Below, piece by piece: positions 8,345 to 19,204 of a stretch of 64,000 nt of DNA. Numbering within the stretch: position 1 is the stretch's first letter; each line of letters opens with the position of its first letter. A model generated the notes under the pieces. The model was not told where the DNA came from, ran no database searches, and worked only from the letters and a program-made list of their open reading frames with translations. Position numbers and translations under genes: made by a program. Source of the DNA: Oceanospirillaceae bacterium (GTDB lineage Bacteria > Pseudomonadota > Gammaproteobacteria > Pseudomonadales > Balneatricaceae); NCBI GenBank assembly GCA_018647765.1, contig JABGSN010000058.1, positions 60,885 to 124,884 on the forward strand, written 5' to 3'.

Positions 8345-9202
8345 TTATTCCGTTAATCCTAAATGCTGAGCGTGATAACGCAGATGTTCTTCTATGAAGC
8401 TGCTGATGTAGTAGTAGCTATGATCATAACCTTCGCGTTCACGGTAATCCAACGGATGCTGCAGTTTTTCACAGGTGGCATTAAATAACCCAGGCATCAA
8501 CTGATCAGCATAAAACGGATCGCTGGATCCCTGATCGATAAGTAATGCTTGAGGCGTAATCCCCGCCGCGTGGTTGCTTTGTACCAGTTGATTAGCGTCC
8601 CATTGAGCCCAGTCAGCTTGGTCGGTACCCATATAGGCGGCAAGGCCCTTTTGGCCCCATGGGCACTGAGATGGCGACGTGATTGGGGCAAAAGCAGACA
8701 CGGATGCGTATTGGCCCGGATTCTTGAGCGCGCAAATTAATGCTCCGTGGCCACCCATAGAATGACCACTAATAGCGCATTGCTCGTTAACTGCATAGTT
8801 CGCAGTGATGACCGCAGGTAACTCTTGGCTAACGTAGCTATACATATTGTACGCGGTAGACCAAGGCGATTGGCTGGCATTAAGGTAAAAACCAGCACCG
8901 CTACCTAGGTCATAGGCATCGTCTTCACCGTCAACACCCGCGCCTCGTGGGCTAGTGTCGGGCATAGCAATAGCCATACCAAGTTCTGCCGCAAGCGCAA
9001 AGGCACCGGCCTTTTGGCTAAAGTTTTCGTCATTACAAGTGAGACCCGACAACCAATAAAGCACAGGCACCTTGTTTTTGCCAGCTTGAGGCGGCAAAAA
9101 CACAGCAAAGGTCATGGTGCCGTGACACACGGTGGACTCGTGTTCTACCCGTAATAGATGGCCACCGCTGACTTTTACTTCTGAAAGTTGATTTAAAGAC
9201 AT
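8345..9202 (-). CDS. frmB: S-formylglutathione hydrolase
   Basis: This 285-residue serine esterase of the esterase D/FrmB/YeiG family hydrolyses S-formylglutathione to formate and glutathione. Visible are VLYWLSGLTCNDENF near residue 47, DTSPRGAG near 83, the nucleophile motif SGHSMGGHGALI near 145-156 and the late catalytic His in GYDHSYYYISSF near 259. It lies 11 bases after frmA, which makes its substrate, so the two form the standard glutathione-dependent formaldehyde detoxification pair. Confidence 0.96.
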   Translation of the reverse strand: MSLNQLSEVKVSGGHLLRVEHESTVCHGTMTFAVFLPPQAGKNKVPVLYWLSGLTCNDENFSQKAGAFALAAELGMAIAMPDTSPRGAGVDGEDDAYDLGSGAGFYLNASQSPWSTAYNMYSYVSQELPAVITANYAVNEQCAISGHSMGGHGALICALKNPGQYASVSAFAPITSPSQCPWGQKGLAAYMGTDQADWAQWDANQLVQSNHAAGITPQALLIDQGSSDPFYADQLMPGLFNATCEKLQHPLDYREREGYDHSYYYISSFIEEHLRYHAQHLGLTE

Positions 9203-9213
9203 GACAGCAGTTC

Positions 9214-10344
<1,131 letters not shown>

Positions 10345-10350
10345 TTATGT

Positions 10351-11460
10351 TTATAATAAATGGTTAGCTTGATACCAAGTGACAAGTTCACTGGATGTGC
10401 CTTGCGTCACTACGCGGTCTTGCTTAAGGGATAGTTGGTAATCGTACATAGGATCATAATAATGCGTAAGCAAGTACGAAATCCAGTGTTTGTGGTCTGT
10501 TAAACTGTGTTTTACGGATTGCAGGTGCAACGCCTTTTCCAATAGTTTAACGAGATGAGTATGGGACTCATTGCCTAAGCGCTTGCGTATTCTAAACATA
10601 CTTTGTAATAGACTATCACCAAACGCTAACAAGGCTTGTTGAGGATCGGCAAGTTCTTGCTCCCATGCAGCCGTGGCCTTGACCACATATTCACCAAAAA
10701 TACGCTCTATACGAGCCTCAAAGTCATCATTGAGCACCATAATAGGCGACGTTTTGAGTTTAGCTTGTAAACTGTCGGGTAATAATCGGCAGCCCACCAA
10801 ACGACTTTCGTCTTCATAGATAATGGGCTTTTGAGAATCCCGATTGAGTTGCATCAAGGCAATGGCCAAATTATTTTCAAAATTAATCTGTGAAGGCTGC
10901 TCTTCAATGTACTTACCAAAACTCGAGCCCCGATGCTTGGCGATGCCTTCTAGGTCGATGGTGCGGTCAAACAAAGGTAATATTTCTGTCTTACCAGTGC
11001 CCGTGCGACCACTTAGCACAAAGGCAGGAAGGTTGCCTACCAGTTGGTCTAAGCGCTCTATAAGGTGACTACGCAGGGCTTTGTACCCGCCCTCGACATA
11101 AGGCACTGCTATACCGGCTTCGGCAAGCCATTGCTGGCTTACTTTTGACCTCAGGCCGCCACGAAAACAATATAGCACTGCGTTGGGATGGCGGCTGGCA
11201 AAACCATGCCACTGCGCTACCCGTTGGTCTTTTGTGGTGCCGTTAACCAGTTGGTGGCCCAAGGCAATGGCAGCGTCTTGGCCCTGCTCTTTATAACAGG
11301 TGCCTATTTGCTGGCGTTCGTCATCGTTCATTAAGGGTAAGTTAAGCACCAATGGAAAAGCGCCTTTGTTAAATTCCACTGGCGCGCGCACGTCGAACAT
11401 AGGCCTTTGCTCAAGCAGCAAGTCGTCAAACTGGTCGGCTTGAATCGCAGCGGGTAACAT
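10351..11460 (-). CDS. mnmH: tRNA 2-selenouridine synthase (MnmH/SelU)
   Basis: This protein of about 369 residues replaces sulfur by selenium in 2-thiouridine at tRNA wobble position 34, via geranylated 2-thiouridine. It has an N-terminal rhodanese domain (FDVRAPVEF; catalytic Cys98 in LYCFRGGLRS; VEGGYKALR) and a P-loop domain (LSGRTGTGKTEI near 149-160; DLEGIAKHRGS; YEDESRLVG). ATG 11460 is chosen; a TTG at 11472 would add four residues. It follows selD by a base or two, and SelD supplies its selenophosphate. No selenoprotein gene is visible here, so tRNA modification is a likely use of selenium in this region. Confidence 0.95.
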   Translation of the reverse strand: MLPAAIQADQFDDLLLEQRPMFDVRAPVEFNKGAFPLVLNLPLMNDDERQQIGTCYKEQGQDAAIALGHQLVNGTTKDQRVAQWHGFASRHPNAVLYCFRGGLRSKVSQQWLAEAGIAVPYVEGGYKALRSHLIERLDQLVGNLPAFVLSGRTGTGKTEILPLFDRTIDLEGIAKHRGSSFGKYIEEQPSQINFENNLAIALMQLNRDSQKPIIYEDESRLVGCRLLPDSLQAKLKTSPIMVLNDDFEARIERIFGEYVVKATAAWEQELADPQQALLAFGDSLLQSMFRIRKRLGNESHTHLVKLLEKALHLQSVKHSLTDHKHWISYLLTHYYDPMYDYQLSLKQDRVVTQGTSSELVTWYQANHLL

Positions 11461-11473
11461 TTTAGACGTCAAC

Positions 11474-12514
11474 TTAGATAACCTCTACCCAGTGCTTCTG
11501 AGTGGTGTCAGGAGTACATAACTCTCCGATCCATACACACTCTTGATGATTGTCTAGGCAGTACTCTTCTACGGCGCTGACTTGGTCTGACGCCACAGCG
11601 ACCAATAAACCACCACTGGTTTGAGGATCGCATAGGATATTGATTTGTGATTCACTAAGCGGGCCCAACTTATGGCCATAGCTGCTATAGTTGCGGCCAC
11701 TGCCACTGGGTACGCATGACTGGTCTAAATAATGCGCTAAATCCGTCAGCAGAGGCACTGCATCAAAGTTAACCTTGGCCTGAAGCTCGCTGCCCTCACA
11801 AACTTCGATAAGATGGCCCATTAGGCCAAACCCGGTGACGTCTGTCATGGCGTGCACACCTGTCAAGGGTGCTAGCTTAGCGCCAATATCATTGAGCTTT
11901 ACCATATTATCACGCGCTAAGTTAACGTCTTGAGGGCGTAGAATACCGCGTTTTTCAGCGGTAGTAAGAATGCCTACACCTAGAGGTTTAGTGAGCATTA
12001 ACTGGTCGCCTGCTTGAGCCTGATCGTTACGTTGTAAGTGTTCTAGCGCAACTCGCCCGGTTACCGCTAAACCAAATATAGGTTCAGGGGCGTCTATACT
12101 GTGGCCACCAGCTAAACAAATATTGGCATTGGCACACACATCACGGGCCCCATCAATCACTTGCGCAGCCACTTCTGGGGCTAATTTGTCCACTGGCCAG
12201 CCTAATATTGCTATGGCCATTAAAGGCTGACCACCCATGGCGTATACATCACTTATCGCATTGGTGGCTGCAACTCGTCCAAAATCAAACGGGTCGTCAA
12301 CAATGGGCATAAAAAAGTCTGTAGTGCTAATAATGCCTGAGCCATCGCCTAGGTCAAACACGGCTGCGTCATCACGGCTTTCGTTACCGACTATGAGGTT
12401 AGGATGGGTGAATTTTGGCAATTCTGATTGCAGCATTGTATCCAACACTTGAGGTGCAATTTTACAGCCGCAACCTGCGCCATGACTGTATTGTGTAAGT
12501 TTAATGTCGCTCAT
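11474..12514 (-). CDS. selD: selenide, water dikinase (selenophosphate synthase)
   Basis: This 346-residue enzyme makes selenophosphate from selenide and ATP. The N-terminal catalytic segment is [11 protein letters not shown] with Cys15 and Lys18, equivalent to Cys17 and Lys20 of E. coli SelD, so this is the cysteine, not selenocysteine, form. Further motifs include [33 protein letters not shown] and [10 protein letters not shown]. It directly precedes mnmH. With tmcA 77 bases upstream on the same strand, a longer transcript is possible. Confidence 0.97.
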   Translation of the reverse strand: MSDIKLTQYSHGAGCGCKIAPQVLDTMLQSELPKFTHPNLIVGNESRDDAAVFDLGDGSGIISTTDFFMPIVDDPFDFGRVAATNAISDVYAMGGQPLMAIAILGWPVDKLAPEVAAQVIDGARDVCANANICLAGGHSIDAPEPIFGLAVTGRVALEHLQRNDQAQAGDQLMLTKPLGVGILTTAEKRGILRPQDVNLARDNMVKLNDIGAKLAPLTGVHAMTDVTGFGLMGHLIEVCEGSELQAKVNFDAVPLLTDLAHYLDQSCVPSGSGRNYSSYGHKLGPLSESQINILCDPQTSGGLLVAVASDQVSAVEEYCLDNHQECVWIGELCTPDTTQKHWVEVI

Positions 12515-12591
12515 AATTAGGGCTAAGTTCCGTTTACTAAATCAATATGGACGCCAGTATACCGAGTAATGGCTAAGGGTGTTACTAGATC

Positions 12592-14643
12592 TCATGAAAC
12601 AGATTGCAAGGCTAACCCACGAACCTGTTGTTGATAGACTTTTTTACTCTGCTGGGGACCTTTTGTTAATAAATGTTGCATATCGCTAGAGGCTAACAAT
12701 GGCGCCAAAATATACATCCCCGCATGTATATTGGAGTTTCCATGGGCCAGTAACTTAAGCAAACGTGCTTTGTGTGCAGATGACAATTGAGGCAGCTCAG
12801 CCAAGGTCTCATGCATAGCTAAAAACCACGGCAAATTACACAAGTGCTGAAACCAATCGCTTTGTGTAAACTGTAAATAACCGCACAAATGGCTGCGTAA
12901 ACTCGCGAAAAGAATCTGCGCAGGGTGCGACAAGGGCAACATAAATTGAATACTATTCAAGCCCGTAGCCGCATCTGCAGTTAACCCCAACCAAACCGCG
13001 TGATAGTCATTGTTAGCCCAAAAATCGACCAACTGGGCATCGGCAGAAAAACTAGCCCCTAAATAATCAATACCTTGTTGTCGCGCCAACAGGCTAATGT
13101 GATCCAGCATAACGCTGCCTACGCCCTGATGCTGAAGGTTCGGCGCTACTGCGATACGCTGAATACGCCAACTCGTCAAACGTGCGGCTTCGCCAAAACC
13201 TGCTTGTTGAGCCAGTATTTGGGCCAATAAGTGCCCCTGCAAGCGACGCTGCCCCAGCTCCACTTGGTGGGCTAGCTCATCATCAAAGCCCCCCTCTTGG
13301 CTAAGCCAGGTTACGCCTACAACCGTATGTTCGTAGCTCCAGACATGGAGCTGATTGGTTGCATGGTCCAGCAAGTTTCTTAGGTCCTGCGGACTCGTTT
13401 GGTAATGCGACAACATCAACAATGCGTACACTTGCTGTAACAACATGGGCTGCTGGGTAAGCTGTTGAGCAGACACTTGATGATAATCAAGCATGGTAGG
13501 AGTTAATGGCGTCGCCGTCTGGCAATGGCTTTTCTGTTGACATAAAAAAGACCCCGCGATCAATGCCTCTAATGGGTCATGTTGGCGCCAGCGCATGGGT
13601 TCAACCAAACTCAGATCTGTGGTAGCCAAGTTGAGTTGATCCAGTAGCCGTGGCAGTTTGAGACGGTAGCCCTGACCACTGCCTTCATAACCATCTTGGG
13701 TGGACGATAACACCAGAAGTTTATAATGAGTCGCCAAACGCGCCAATTGCGATATCGGCACAGCCGCAGCTTCATCAATAATCAGCATTGCCGCCGCTGG
13801 CAATTGTAGTAACAAGGCATCCAACGCCCAAAATTCAACCTGCGCTGGTGCCGCTGTTTTTTGCATACTGGCTAAGGCGCGCTTACTCGGCGCAGTAACA
13901 ATCATTGGCAGCAGTGTTGGCAAGGTATCAATGGCATTAATAACCCAGCCTAAACAAGACGACTTGCCACGCCCGCGTGGCGCATTGAGGCAATAGATCA
14001 TGGGCGCTTGTAAATCATGGGCCGCAACCAAGCGGTCGATAATCTGTTGTTGGCCCACGCTAGGCTTTAACTTAGCGTCAGCGATTATTGCAGTGCCGAC
14101 CGGCTGACTAATGAGCTGCTCAAGCGCGTTGTTAGGCATATTTGGCTGTGGGCTATATAGACACACAGCGTCGTGTTGGTACCATTGATCAATCCACCAT
14201 TGTTTAAACCATGACTTACAGCCCTGCTCTGACTGACCATAGGCCAACAGTTGTTGGTCACACACGTCAACCCACTGCGGTAATTCAGGCGTCAGCAGAA
14301 CCATGATGCCGCCCGCTTCAATGGTGCCTGCCAGCGCGCTAAAGGCACTCGCATTAAACTCACTATGGGCATTATAAATCACACCCAAATGGTTAGAACC
14401 CAATACTTGTAAGGCTTGCGATGCATTAATGCTGTGCTCTAGCGGTGCATTGGGACAATTTACCCACAAACAATCGCCAATGGCTTGTTGCACTTGGCGG
14501 GCATGGGGTTGGGCTTGGTCCAGGTCCATAGCTAACACTAACATGAAACGATGACCGTTACGTCGCGCGACATCGATGTGGCAATCTACATCAAGCCAAT
14601 GGGCTAAGGTTTGCAAAACAAGAAAATCCAAGGTGGCTAACAC
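12592..14643 (-). CDS. tmcA: tRNA(Met) cytidine acetyltransferase TmcA
   Basis: This 683-residue enzyme makes N4-acetylcytidine at the wobble base of elongator tRNA-Met. Domains in order are an N-terminal DUF1726-like region, an RNA-helicase-type ATPase with Walker A APRGRGKSS near 221 and Walker B LIIDEAAAVP near 287, a GNAT acetyltransferase domain with the acetyl-CoA loop VAPNLQHQGVGSVML near 497-511, and a C-terminal tRNA-binding part. The length matches E. coli TmcA. The start is a GTG at 14643 without a strong ribosome-binding site. It is divergent from the molybdopterin oxidoreductase. Confidence 0.95.
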   Translation of the reverse strand: MLATLDFLVLQTLAHWLDVDCHIDVARRNGHRFMLVLAMDLDQAQPHARQVQQAIGDCLWVNCPNAPLEHSINASQALQVLGSNHLGVIYNAHSEFNASAFSALAGTIEAGGIMVLLTPELPQWVDVCDQQLLAYGQSEQGCKSWFKQWWIDQWYQHDAVCLYSPQPNMPNNALEQLISQPVGTAIIADAKLKPSVGQQQIIDRLVAAHDLQAPMIYCLNAPRGRGKSSCLGWVINAIDTLPTLLPMIVTAPSKRALASMQKTAAPAQVEFWALDALLLQLPAAAMLIIDEAAAVPISQLARLATHYKLLVLSSTQDGYEGSGQGYRLKLPRLLDQLNLATTDLSLVEPMRWRQHDPLEALIAGSFLCQQKSHCQTATPLTPTMLDYHQVSAQQLTQQPMLLQQVYALLMLSHYQTSPQDLRNLLDHATNQLHVWSYEHTVVGVTWLSQEGGFDDELAHQVELGQRRLQGHLLAQILAQQAGFGEAARLTSWRIQRIAVAPNLQHQGVGSVMLDHISLLARQQGIDYLGASFSADAQLVDFWANNDYHAVWLGLTADAATGLNSIQFMLPLSHPAQILFASLRSHLCGYLQFTQSDWFQHLCNLPWFLAMHETLAELPQLSSAHKARLLKLLAHGNSNIHAGMYILAPLLASSDMQHLLTKGPQQSKKVYQQQVRGLALQSVS

Positions 14644-14702
14644 AAGGTTTTATTGTACACTCGTTATATACGGTTCAACTAGACCAACCTGTGATCTAAC
14701 CT

Positions 14703-16769
14703 ATGACGCAACGACTTGCCGCCACTTGCCCCCACGACTGCCCTAGCGCATGCGCTTTACAGGTAGAACGTATAGACAGCCATACCATCGGTGCCGTATA
14801 TGGCAATAAAGAGCAAACATACACTCAGGGTGTGATTTGTGCCAAGGTTGCGCGGTATAAAGACCGTATCCATCACCCAGACCGACTCACCCAGCCGTTA
14901 TTACGCACGGGCAAAAAAGGCGTAGGCATGGCGGCATTTAGCCCCATTAGCTGGGATCAAGCATTACAAATGATGGTCGAAAAGTTTACCCATGTGGCTG
15001 ACAAATACGGTGCGGAAGCCATCTGGCCCTACCACTACGCTGGTACTATGGGCCTTGTACAGCGAGACTCTATAGACCGGTTATCCCACAGTTTGGGCTA
15101 CTCAAGGCAACAGTCCACCATCTGTACCAGCTTACCAGACGCCGGTTATATTGCCGGCACAGGTTTAAAGCGCGGTCTTGATCCACGGGAAATTGAACAC
15201 GCAACCTTAGTGGTAACTTGGGGCGGTAACCCCGTACATACACAAATTAACGTCATGCATCACGTTAATAAAGGCAAAAAAAACAACCAGGCAAAACTTG
15301 TGGTGATCGACCCGTACCGTACGGCCACGGCACAAAAGTCCGATCTGCACTTAATGTTAAAACCAGGCACCGACGGTGCCCTAGCCTGCGCTGTAATGCA
15401 CTGTTTGTTTCGTGATAACTACGCCGACTGGGACTACCTAAACCAATACACCGATGACCCCAGAGGCTTAGAACAACACCTTGCCACACGCACACCCACC
15501 TGGGCAGCAGCCATCACCGGCCTAGATGTGGACGATATCGAAACCTTTGCCCAGTGGTACGGTGACAATCCACAAACTTTTTTGCGTTTAGGTTATGGTT
15601 TTACCCGCAGTCGCAATGGGGCCTTCAATATGCATGCAGCTAGCTGCTTGCCGGCTGTTACCGGCGCCTGGAAGCACCTTGGTGGTGGTGCTTTGTACAG
15701 TAATTCAGGCATGTACGAGGTGGATTTTTCGGCCATCAAAGGCTTAGACGTGGTTGACTTAAATACCCGCGAGCTAGACCAATCACGTATTGGCCCTGTA
15801 CTGACTAACGACAAGCGCGATTTACAGGGTAAGAGCCCTATCAAAGCCATTTTAGTACAAAGTACTAACCCCATGGTGGTGGCACCCGAGTCCAATCTGG
15901 TACGCCAAGGCTTTGAGCGCGACGACCTATTTATCTGTGTTCACGAACAGTTTATGACTGAAACTGCCGCGATGGCAGACCTGGTACTGCCGGCAACCAT
16001 GTTTTTGGAGCACGACGACATCTATTTAGGTGGCGGACACACCCACATCCAGTTGAGCCGAAAAATCATAGAGCCGCCTGGGGAGTGTCGTAGTAATCAC
16101 TGGTTAATTAATCAACTGGGGCAACGGTTAGGTTCAACCCACCCAAGCTTTAGCATGGGTGAATTACAGCTCATGCAACACACTGTTGAAGCCAGTGACA
16201 GTATCGATTGGAACAATTTGTGGCGCGATAATTGGGTTGATTGTGCAGTCCCGTTTGAGGAGGCCCATTATTTAAACGGCTTTGGTCATGACGATGGTAA
16301 ATTTCACTTCCGCCATGGTTGGGATGAGCTGTTATTGGGTAAAGTCAATTGTAGCGCCTTTGCCGATCACGTAGACATTACCGACCCCACCACGGCTAAA
16401 CAACGTTGGCGATTGGTCACGGCGCCTGCCCGCCACTTTCTTAACACCACCTTTACCGAAGCGCCTTTCTCGTTACGGTTAGAAAAACAACCTGATCTGA
16501 TGATTCACCCTAAGGATTGCTTAGCACTAGGCCTAGGCAACGGAGACTGGGTGGAAGTGGGCAATCAAAGGGGCGCTGTAAAACTGCCCGTTAAAGCCTT
16601 CGAAGGCTTACAGCAAGGCACTGTTGTGTGTGAGTCTATTTGGCCCAACAAGGCCTTTAGTGGCAATGTAGGTATTAACGCCTTGACCAGCGCCGAAGCT
16701 GGGCTTCCCTCTGGTGGTGCCGTGTTTCACGATACCAGTGTCTGGCTTAAGCCTTGCGAACCCGATTAA
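14703..16769 (+). CDS. molybdopterin-dependent oxidoreductase (formate dehydrogenase/DMSO reductase superfamily)
   Basis: This 688-residue catalytic subunit has an N-terminal [4Fe-4S] ligand set Cys9, Cys13, Cys17 and Cys46 (CPHDCPSAC then GVICAK). The bis-MGD binding domains include SPISWDQAL, VVTWGGNPVHTQ, VIDPYRTATAQ and LKPGTDGALA, and a C-terminal MoPterin dinucleotide-binding domain starts near LMIHPKDCLALGLGNGD. There is no twin-arginine signal, so it is probably cytoplasmic. No electron-transfer or membrane subunit lies next to it, so this is an orphan subunit whose substrate is unknown. The Mo-ligand candidate lies in STICTSLPDAGY. The frame has no internal TGA, so it is not a selenoprotein. 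Confidence 0.9.
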   Translation: MTQRLAATCPHDCPSACALQVERIDSHTIGAVYGNKEQTYTQGVICAKVARYKDRIHHPDRLTQPLLRTGKKGVGMAAFSPISWDQALQMMVEKFTHVADKYGAEAIWPYHYAGTMGLVQRDSIDRLSHSLGYSRQQSTICTSLPDAGYIAGTGLKRGLDPREIEHATLVVTWGGNPVHTQINVMHHVNKGKKNNQAKLVVIDPYRTATAQKSDLHLMLKPGTDGALACAVMHCLFRDNYADWDYLNQYTDDPRGLEQHLATRTPTWAAAITGLDVDDIETFAQWYGDNPQTFLRLGYGFTRSRNGAFNMHAASCLPAVTGAWKHLGGGALYSNSGMYEVDFSAIKGLDVVDLNTRELDQSRIGPVLTNDKRDLQGKSPIKAILVQSTNPMVVAPESNLVRQGFERDDLFICVHEQFMTETAAMADLVLPATMFLEHDDIYLGGGHTHIQLSRKIIEPPGECRSNHWLINQLGQRLGSTHPSFSMGELQLMQHTVEASDSIDWNNLWRDNWVDCAVPFEEAHYLNGFGHDDGKFHFRHGWDELLLGKVNCSAFADHVDITDPTTAKQRWRLVTAPARHFLNTTFTEAPFSLRLEKQPDLMIHPKDCLALGLGNGDWVEVGNQRGAVKLPVKAFEGLQQGTVVCESIWPNKAFSGNVGINALTSAEAGLPSGGAVFHDTSVWLKPCEPD

Positions 16770-16790
16770 AGCATCTTAGAGAAGGTCGCC

Positions 16791-17567
16791 TTACAAGCGG
16801 GCAAGCAAACGCCCAAAGCCGTCGATCTGACACGGCGCTTTAAGCTGGTGTAGTGTATGCCAGGCCATAACTTGGTTGCTCGACAAAAAGTAACAGCCGT
16901 AACGGCGCTCTAATGATGATAACAAACTCATGGTTCTAAAGTTGGTACATGAAATAAACACGGCATCCGGCGCCTGTTCCATAGCCGCGAATAATTGCTC
17001 GATTAGGGACGGCAAATGAGTCACGTCCATTGAACCAATTTGACGATCCAGCTCCAGATCGAGACTGCCCCACTTGGTTACCTCGTACCCAGCGGACTGC
17101 AACGCCGTGTAGAACGGTTGGTTAACCTGTGCCACATAAGGCGACAACACCGCAATACGTTTCGCGCCTAGGTGACCCAAGGCCGCTTTGGCCGCCGTAA
17201 AGGGGTTACTGGTAATGGTGCAGCCCGCGCCTTTTTGTAGCAACGCATGAACTTTTTTTTCGCCAATCACCAAGCTTGCAGAGGTACAGCCATAGGCAAT
17301 TGCATCAAGGGCCACATCGGGCAAAATCAGACTGGCGCACTGGCCTATTTGGTCGGCCATGGTTAACAAAGCCTCTGGCGTCACTTCCGCTTCGCAGGCC
17401 AAACGCGACACCAACAATTCGATCGGCAGGCCAGCAAATACCTGAGCCCATTCAGCCTCAATGACCATGTCGGTAGCAAGCACTACTAAGCCCACTCTTA
17501 GGGGAGTATCAGCGGCGGCCAAAAAACGCGCTTTAAGCGGTAGATTAATATTGGCGAATGAGGTCAT
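16791..17567 (-). CDS. Asp/Glu racemase superfamily protein (maleate isomerase/arylmalonate decarboxylase-like)
   Basis: This 258-residue protein has the paired active-site cysteines of the Asp/Glu racemase fold: Cys94 in AYGCTSASLVIG and Cys207 in VFISCTNFRTM, about 113 residues apart. The sequence around SNPFTAAKAAL and KRIAVLSPY is typical of the maleate cis-trans isomerase, arylmalonate decarboxylase and EutA (ectoine utilisation) branch rather than true amino-acid racemases. It is convergent with the molybdopterin oxidoreductase (21 bases apart) and 12 bases downstream of sohB. No ectoine-degradation genes are seen, so the substrate stays open. Confidence 0.8.
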   Translation of the reverse strand: MTSFANINLPLKARFLAAADTPLRVGLVVLATDMVIEAEWAQVFAGLPIELLVSRLACEAEVTPEALLTMADQIGQCASLILPDVALDAIAYGCTSASLVIGEKKVHALLQKGAGCTITSNPFTAAKAALGHLGAKRIAVLSPYVAQVNQPFYTALQSAGYEVTKWGSLDLELDRQIGSMDVTHLPSLIEQLFAAMEQAPDAVFISCTNFRTMSLLSSLERRYGCYFLSSNQVMAWHTLHQLKAPCQIDGFGRLLARL

Positions 17568-17579
17568 AAGGATTACCTA

Positions 17580-18677
17580 CTAATGGGTGATACGTTGGCG
17601 CTGTAACTTCGACCAAATACGGCTGGCAACATGGCTAAGGCTGGATGAGGCCGCAATACCAAGCTTTTCGCCGACGGTTTTTTTAGCCACGTACTCAACC
17701 AACAAGACATCACTATTGATCATGGCCTGTTGCAACACCTCATCTGAGGTTTCGACCTTGTCCACCAAGCCTAACTCTATCGCTTGTTGCCCATACCAAA
17801 CGTCGCCATTGGCGACTTGTTGAATATCTAACTGTGGGCGCTGTTGCGCAACCCACTGTTTAAATAGACCATGGGTTTGCTGTAAGTCCTCAACAAACTT
17901 GTCACGACCCTTACGGGTGTTCTCGCCCATAACCGTGAGGCTACGTTTATGCTCGCCTGCAGTGAGAACTTCTACGTCAATCGAGTGTTTCTTTAACAAA
18001 CGGTGCACATTGGGCACTTCTGCAACCACACCAATAGACCCCACCAAGGCAAAAGGCGCGGTTACAATAGTATTAGCCATACACGCCATCATATAGCCAC
18101 CACTGGCAGCCACCTGATCAACACAAATGGTTAACGGCACCTTAGCCTTACCAATACGTCCAAGTTGAGACGCCGCCAGACCATAGGTGTGTACCATGCC
18201 GCCACTGGAATCCAGTCGTATCACAATTTCGTCAGTATGCTTAGCCACCGACAGTACCGCTGAAATTTCATGGCGCAGGTGCTCTACGGCACTGGCCTTA
18301 ATGTCGCCATCAAAATCCAATACAAACACGCGCTTCTTACTGTCCGGTTCAACGCCTTGTGACTCACCGGTGGTCTTGGCAACTTTAGCCTGCTTTTTAG
18401 CCTCGGCTTTATCTTGTTTGGCTTTGAGTTTATCCGCTTTGCCTTGACCCTTACGCAATTGTTTAAACTGAAACTTATCCATCATGGCGTGATCTAGGGT
18501 ATCAGTCATGTCTTCAAATTCGTCGTTCAGGCTACGCACCTCGATGTGCCCGCCTTTGCCTTGATGGCGGCGATTTATGCTGGCACTGACCAACACTGCA
18601 ACCACAATGAGAATAGCAATACAAAAGGTCACTATTTTGGCGAAAAATAAACCGTATTCGTACAAAAAATCTAACAC
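17580..18677 (-). CDS. sohB: inner-membrane S49 peptidase SohB
   Basis: This 365-residue protease is anchored by an N-terminal transmembrane helix (about residues 12-34), followed by a charged Lys/Ala-rich linker (70-105) and the S49 domain. The catalytic Ser192 lies in QVAASGGYMM and the Lys244 in TAGEHKRS, with VGSIGVV between them. The start is GTG 18677. E. coli SohB is a suppressor of degP loss, and this copy has the same architecture. It is divergent from the SCP2 gene, and the PsrA-like operator in the shared 177-base gap could affect both. Confidence 0.93.
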   Translation of the reverse strand: MLDFLYEYGLFFAKIVTFCIAILIVVAVLVSASINRRHQGKGGHIEVRSLNDEFEDMTDTLDHAMMDKFQFKQLRKGQGKADKLKAKQDKAEAKKQAKVAKTTGESQGVEPDSKKRVFVLDFDGDIKASAVEHLRHEISAVLSVAKHTDEIVIRLDSSGGMVHTYGLAASQLGRIGKAKVPLTICVDQVAASGGYMMACMANTIVTAPFALVGSIGVVAEVPNVHRLLKKHSIDVEVLTAGEHKRSLTVMGENTRKGRDKFVEDLQQTHGLFKQWVAQQRPQLDIQQVANGDVWYGQQAIELGLVDKVETSDEVLQQAMINSDVLLVEYVAKKTVGEKLGIAASSSLSHVASRIWSKLQRQRITH

Positions 18678-18779
18678 TGAGTGTCTCCAAATTTGGCGCT
18701 GTATAGCCAGTCGCCCTCTGCCACCTATTCTAGTCTAGTCTGAGGCAAAACCATAATATAAGATCGGACTCAAACCAAA

Positions 18780-18797
18780 TTCAAACGCTTGTTTGAT
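18780..18797. promoter_or_regulatory. PsrA-like operator upstream of the SCP2 gene
   Basis: The sequence TTCAAAC-GCTT-GTTTGAT is an inverted repeat TCAAAC/GTTTGA with a 4-base spacer. It matches the known PsrA box (CAAAC-N2/4-GTTTG) of fatty-acid-responsive TetR repressors in gammaproteobacteria. It lies 58 bases before the SCP2 start and 103 bases before the sohB start. Assignment to PsrA is by motif only. Confidence 0.6.
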
Positions 18798-18854
18798 TTA
18801 CGTAGTAAAAACGCATAGAATCAGGTCTCCATCTTACCCATAAGGATTTACACC

Positions 18855-19169
18855 ATGGCAGTAGCCGAAATTATGGCAAAAATGCAGTCTGCATTTGTCG
18901 CCGACGAAGCCGATGGCTTACAAGCAACCTTTCAATTTTGTATCGCTGACGACGACGACTTTTATGTCACTATCGACGACGCCAATTGTGCTGCCAGCTT
19001 GGGCAACCACGCCGATCCTGAAATCACTATGTCCATGGACTCAGACACTTTAATGGAGATTGTGAGCGGCAAATTAGACGGTATGGCAGCATTCATGGGT
19101 GGCCGCTTACAAGCCGAAGGCGATGTTATGTTAGGCACCCGCTTGAGCCAACTATTTGAATTAAGCTAA
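18855..19169 (+). CDS. SCP2 sterol-binding-domain protein
   Basis: This 104-residue protein is a stand-alone SCP2 domain, a small alpha/beta lipid-binding cavity fold. The pattern FQFCIADDDDFYVTIDD, then DPEITMSMDSDTLMEIVSGKLDG, then FMGGRLQAEGDVMLGTRL is characteristic. Such proteins bind acyl chains or lipids, and their bacterial role is not well defined. It has a good AAGGA site before ATG 18855. The fatty-acid-type operator upstream fits a role in lipid handling. Confidence 0.9.
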   Translation: MAVAEIMAKMQSAFVADEADGLQATFQFCIADDDDFYVTIDDANCAASLGNHADPEITMSMDSDTLMEIVSGKLDGMAAFMGGRLQAEGDVMLGTRLSQLFELS

Positions 19170-19204
19170 ACCCACGTCACGTTTAAGCCGGACAACCTAT
19201 CCAT

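Noticed and set aside
14703..16769. selenocysteine-containing formate dehydrogenase linked to the nearby selD
   Set aside because: The frame contains no in-frame TGA, and selD is better explained by mnmH next to it.
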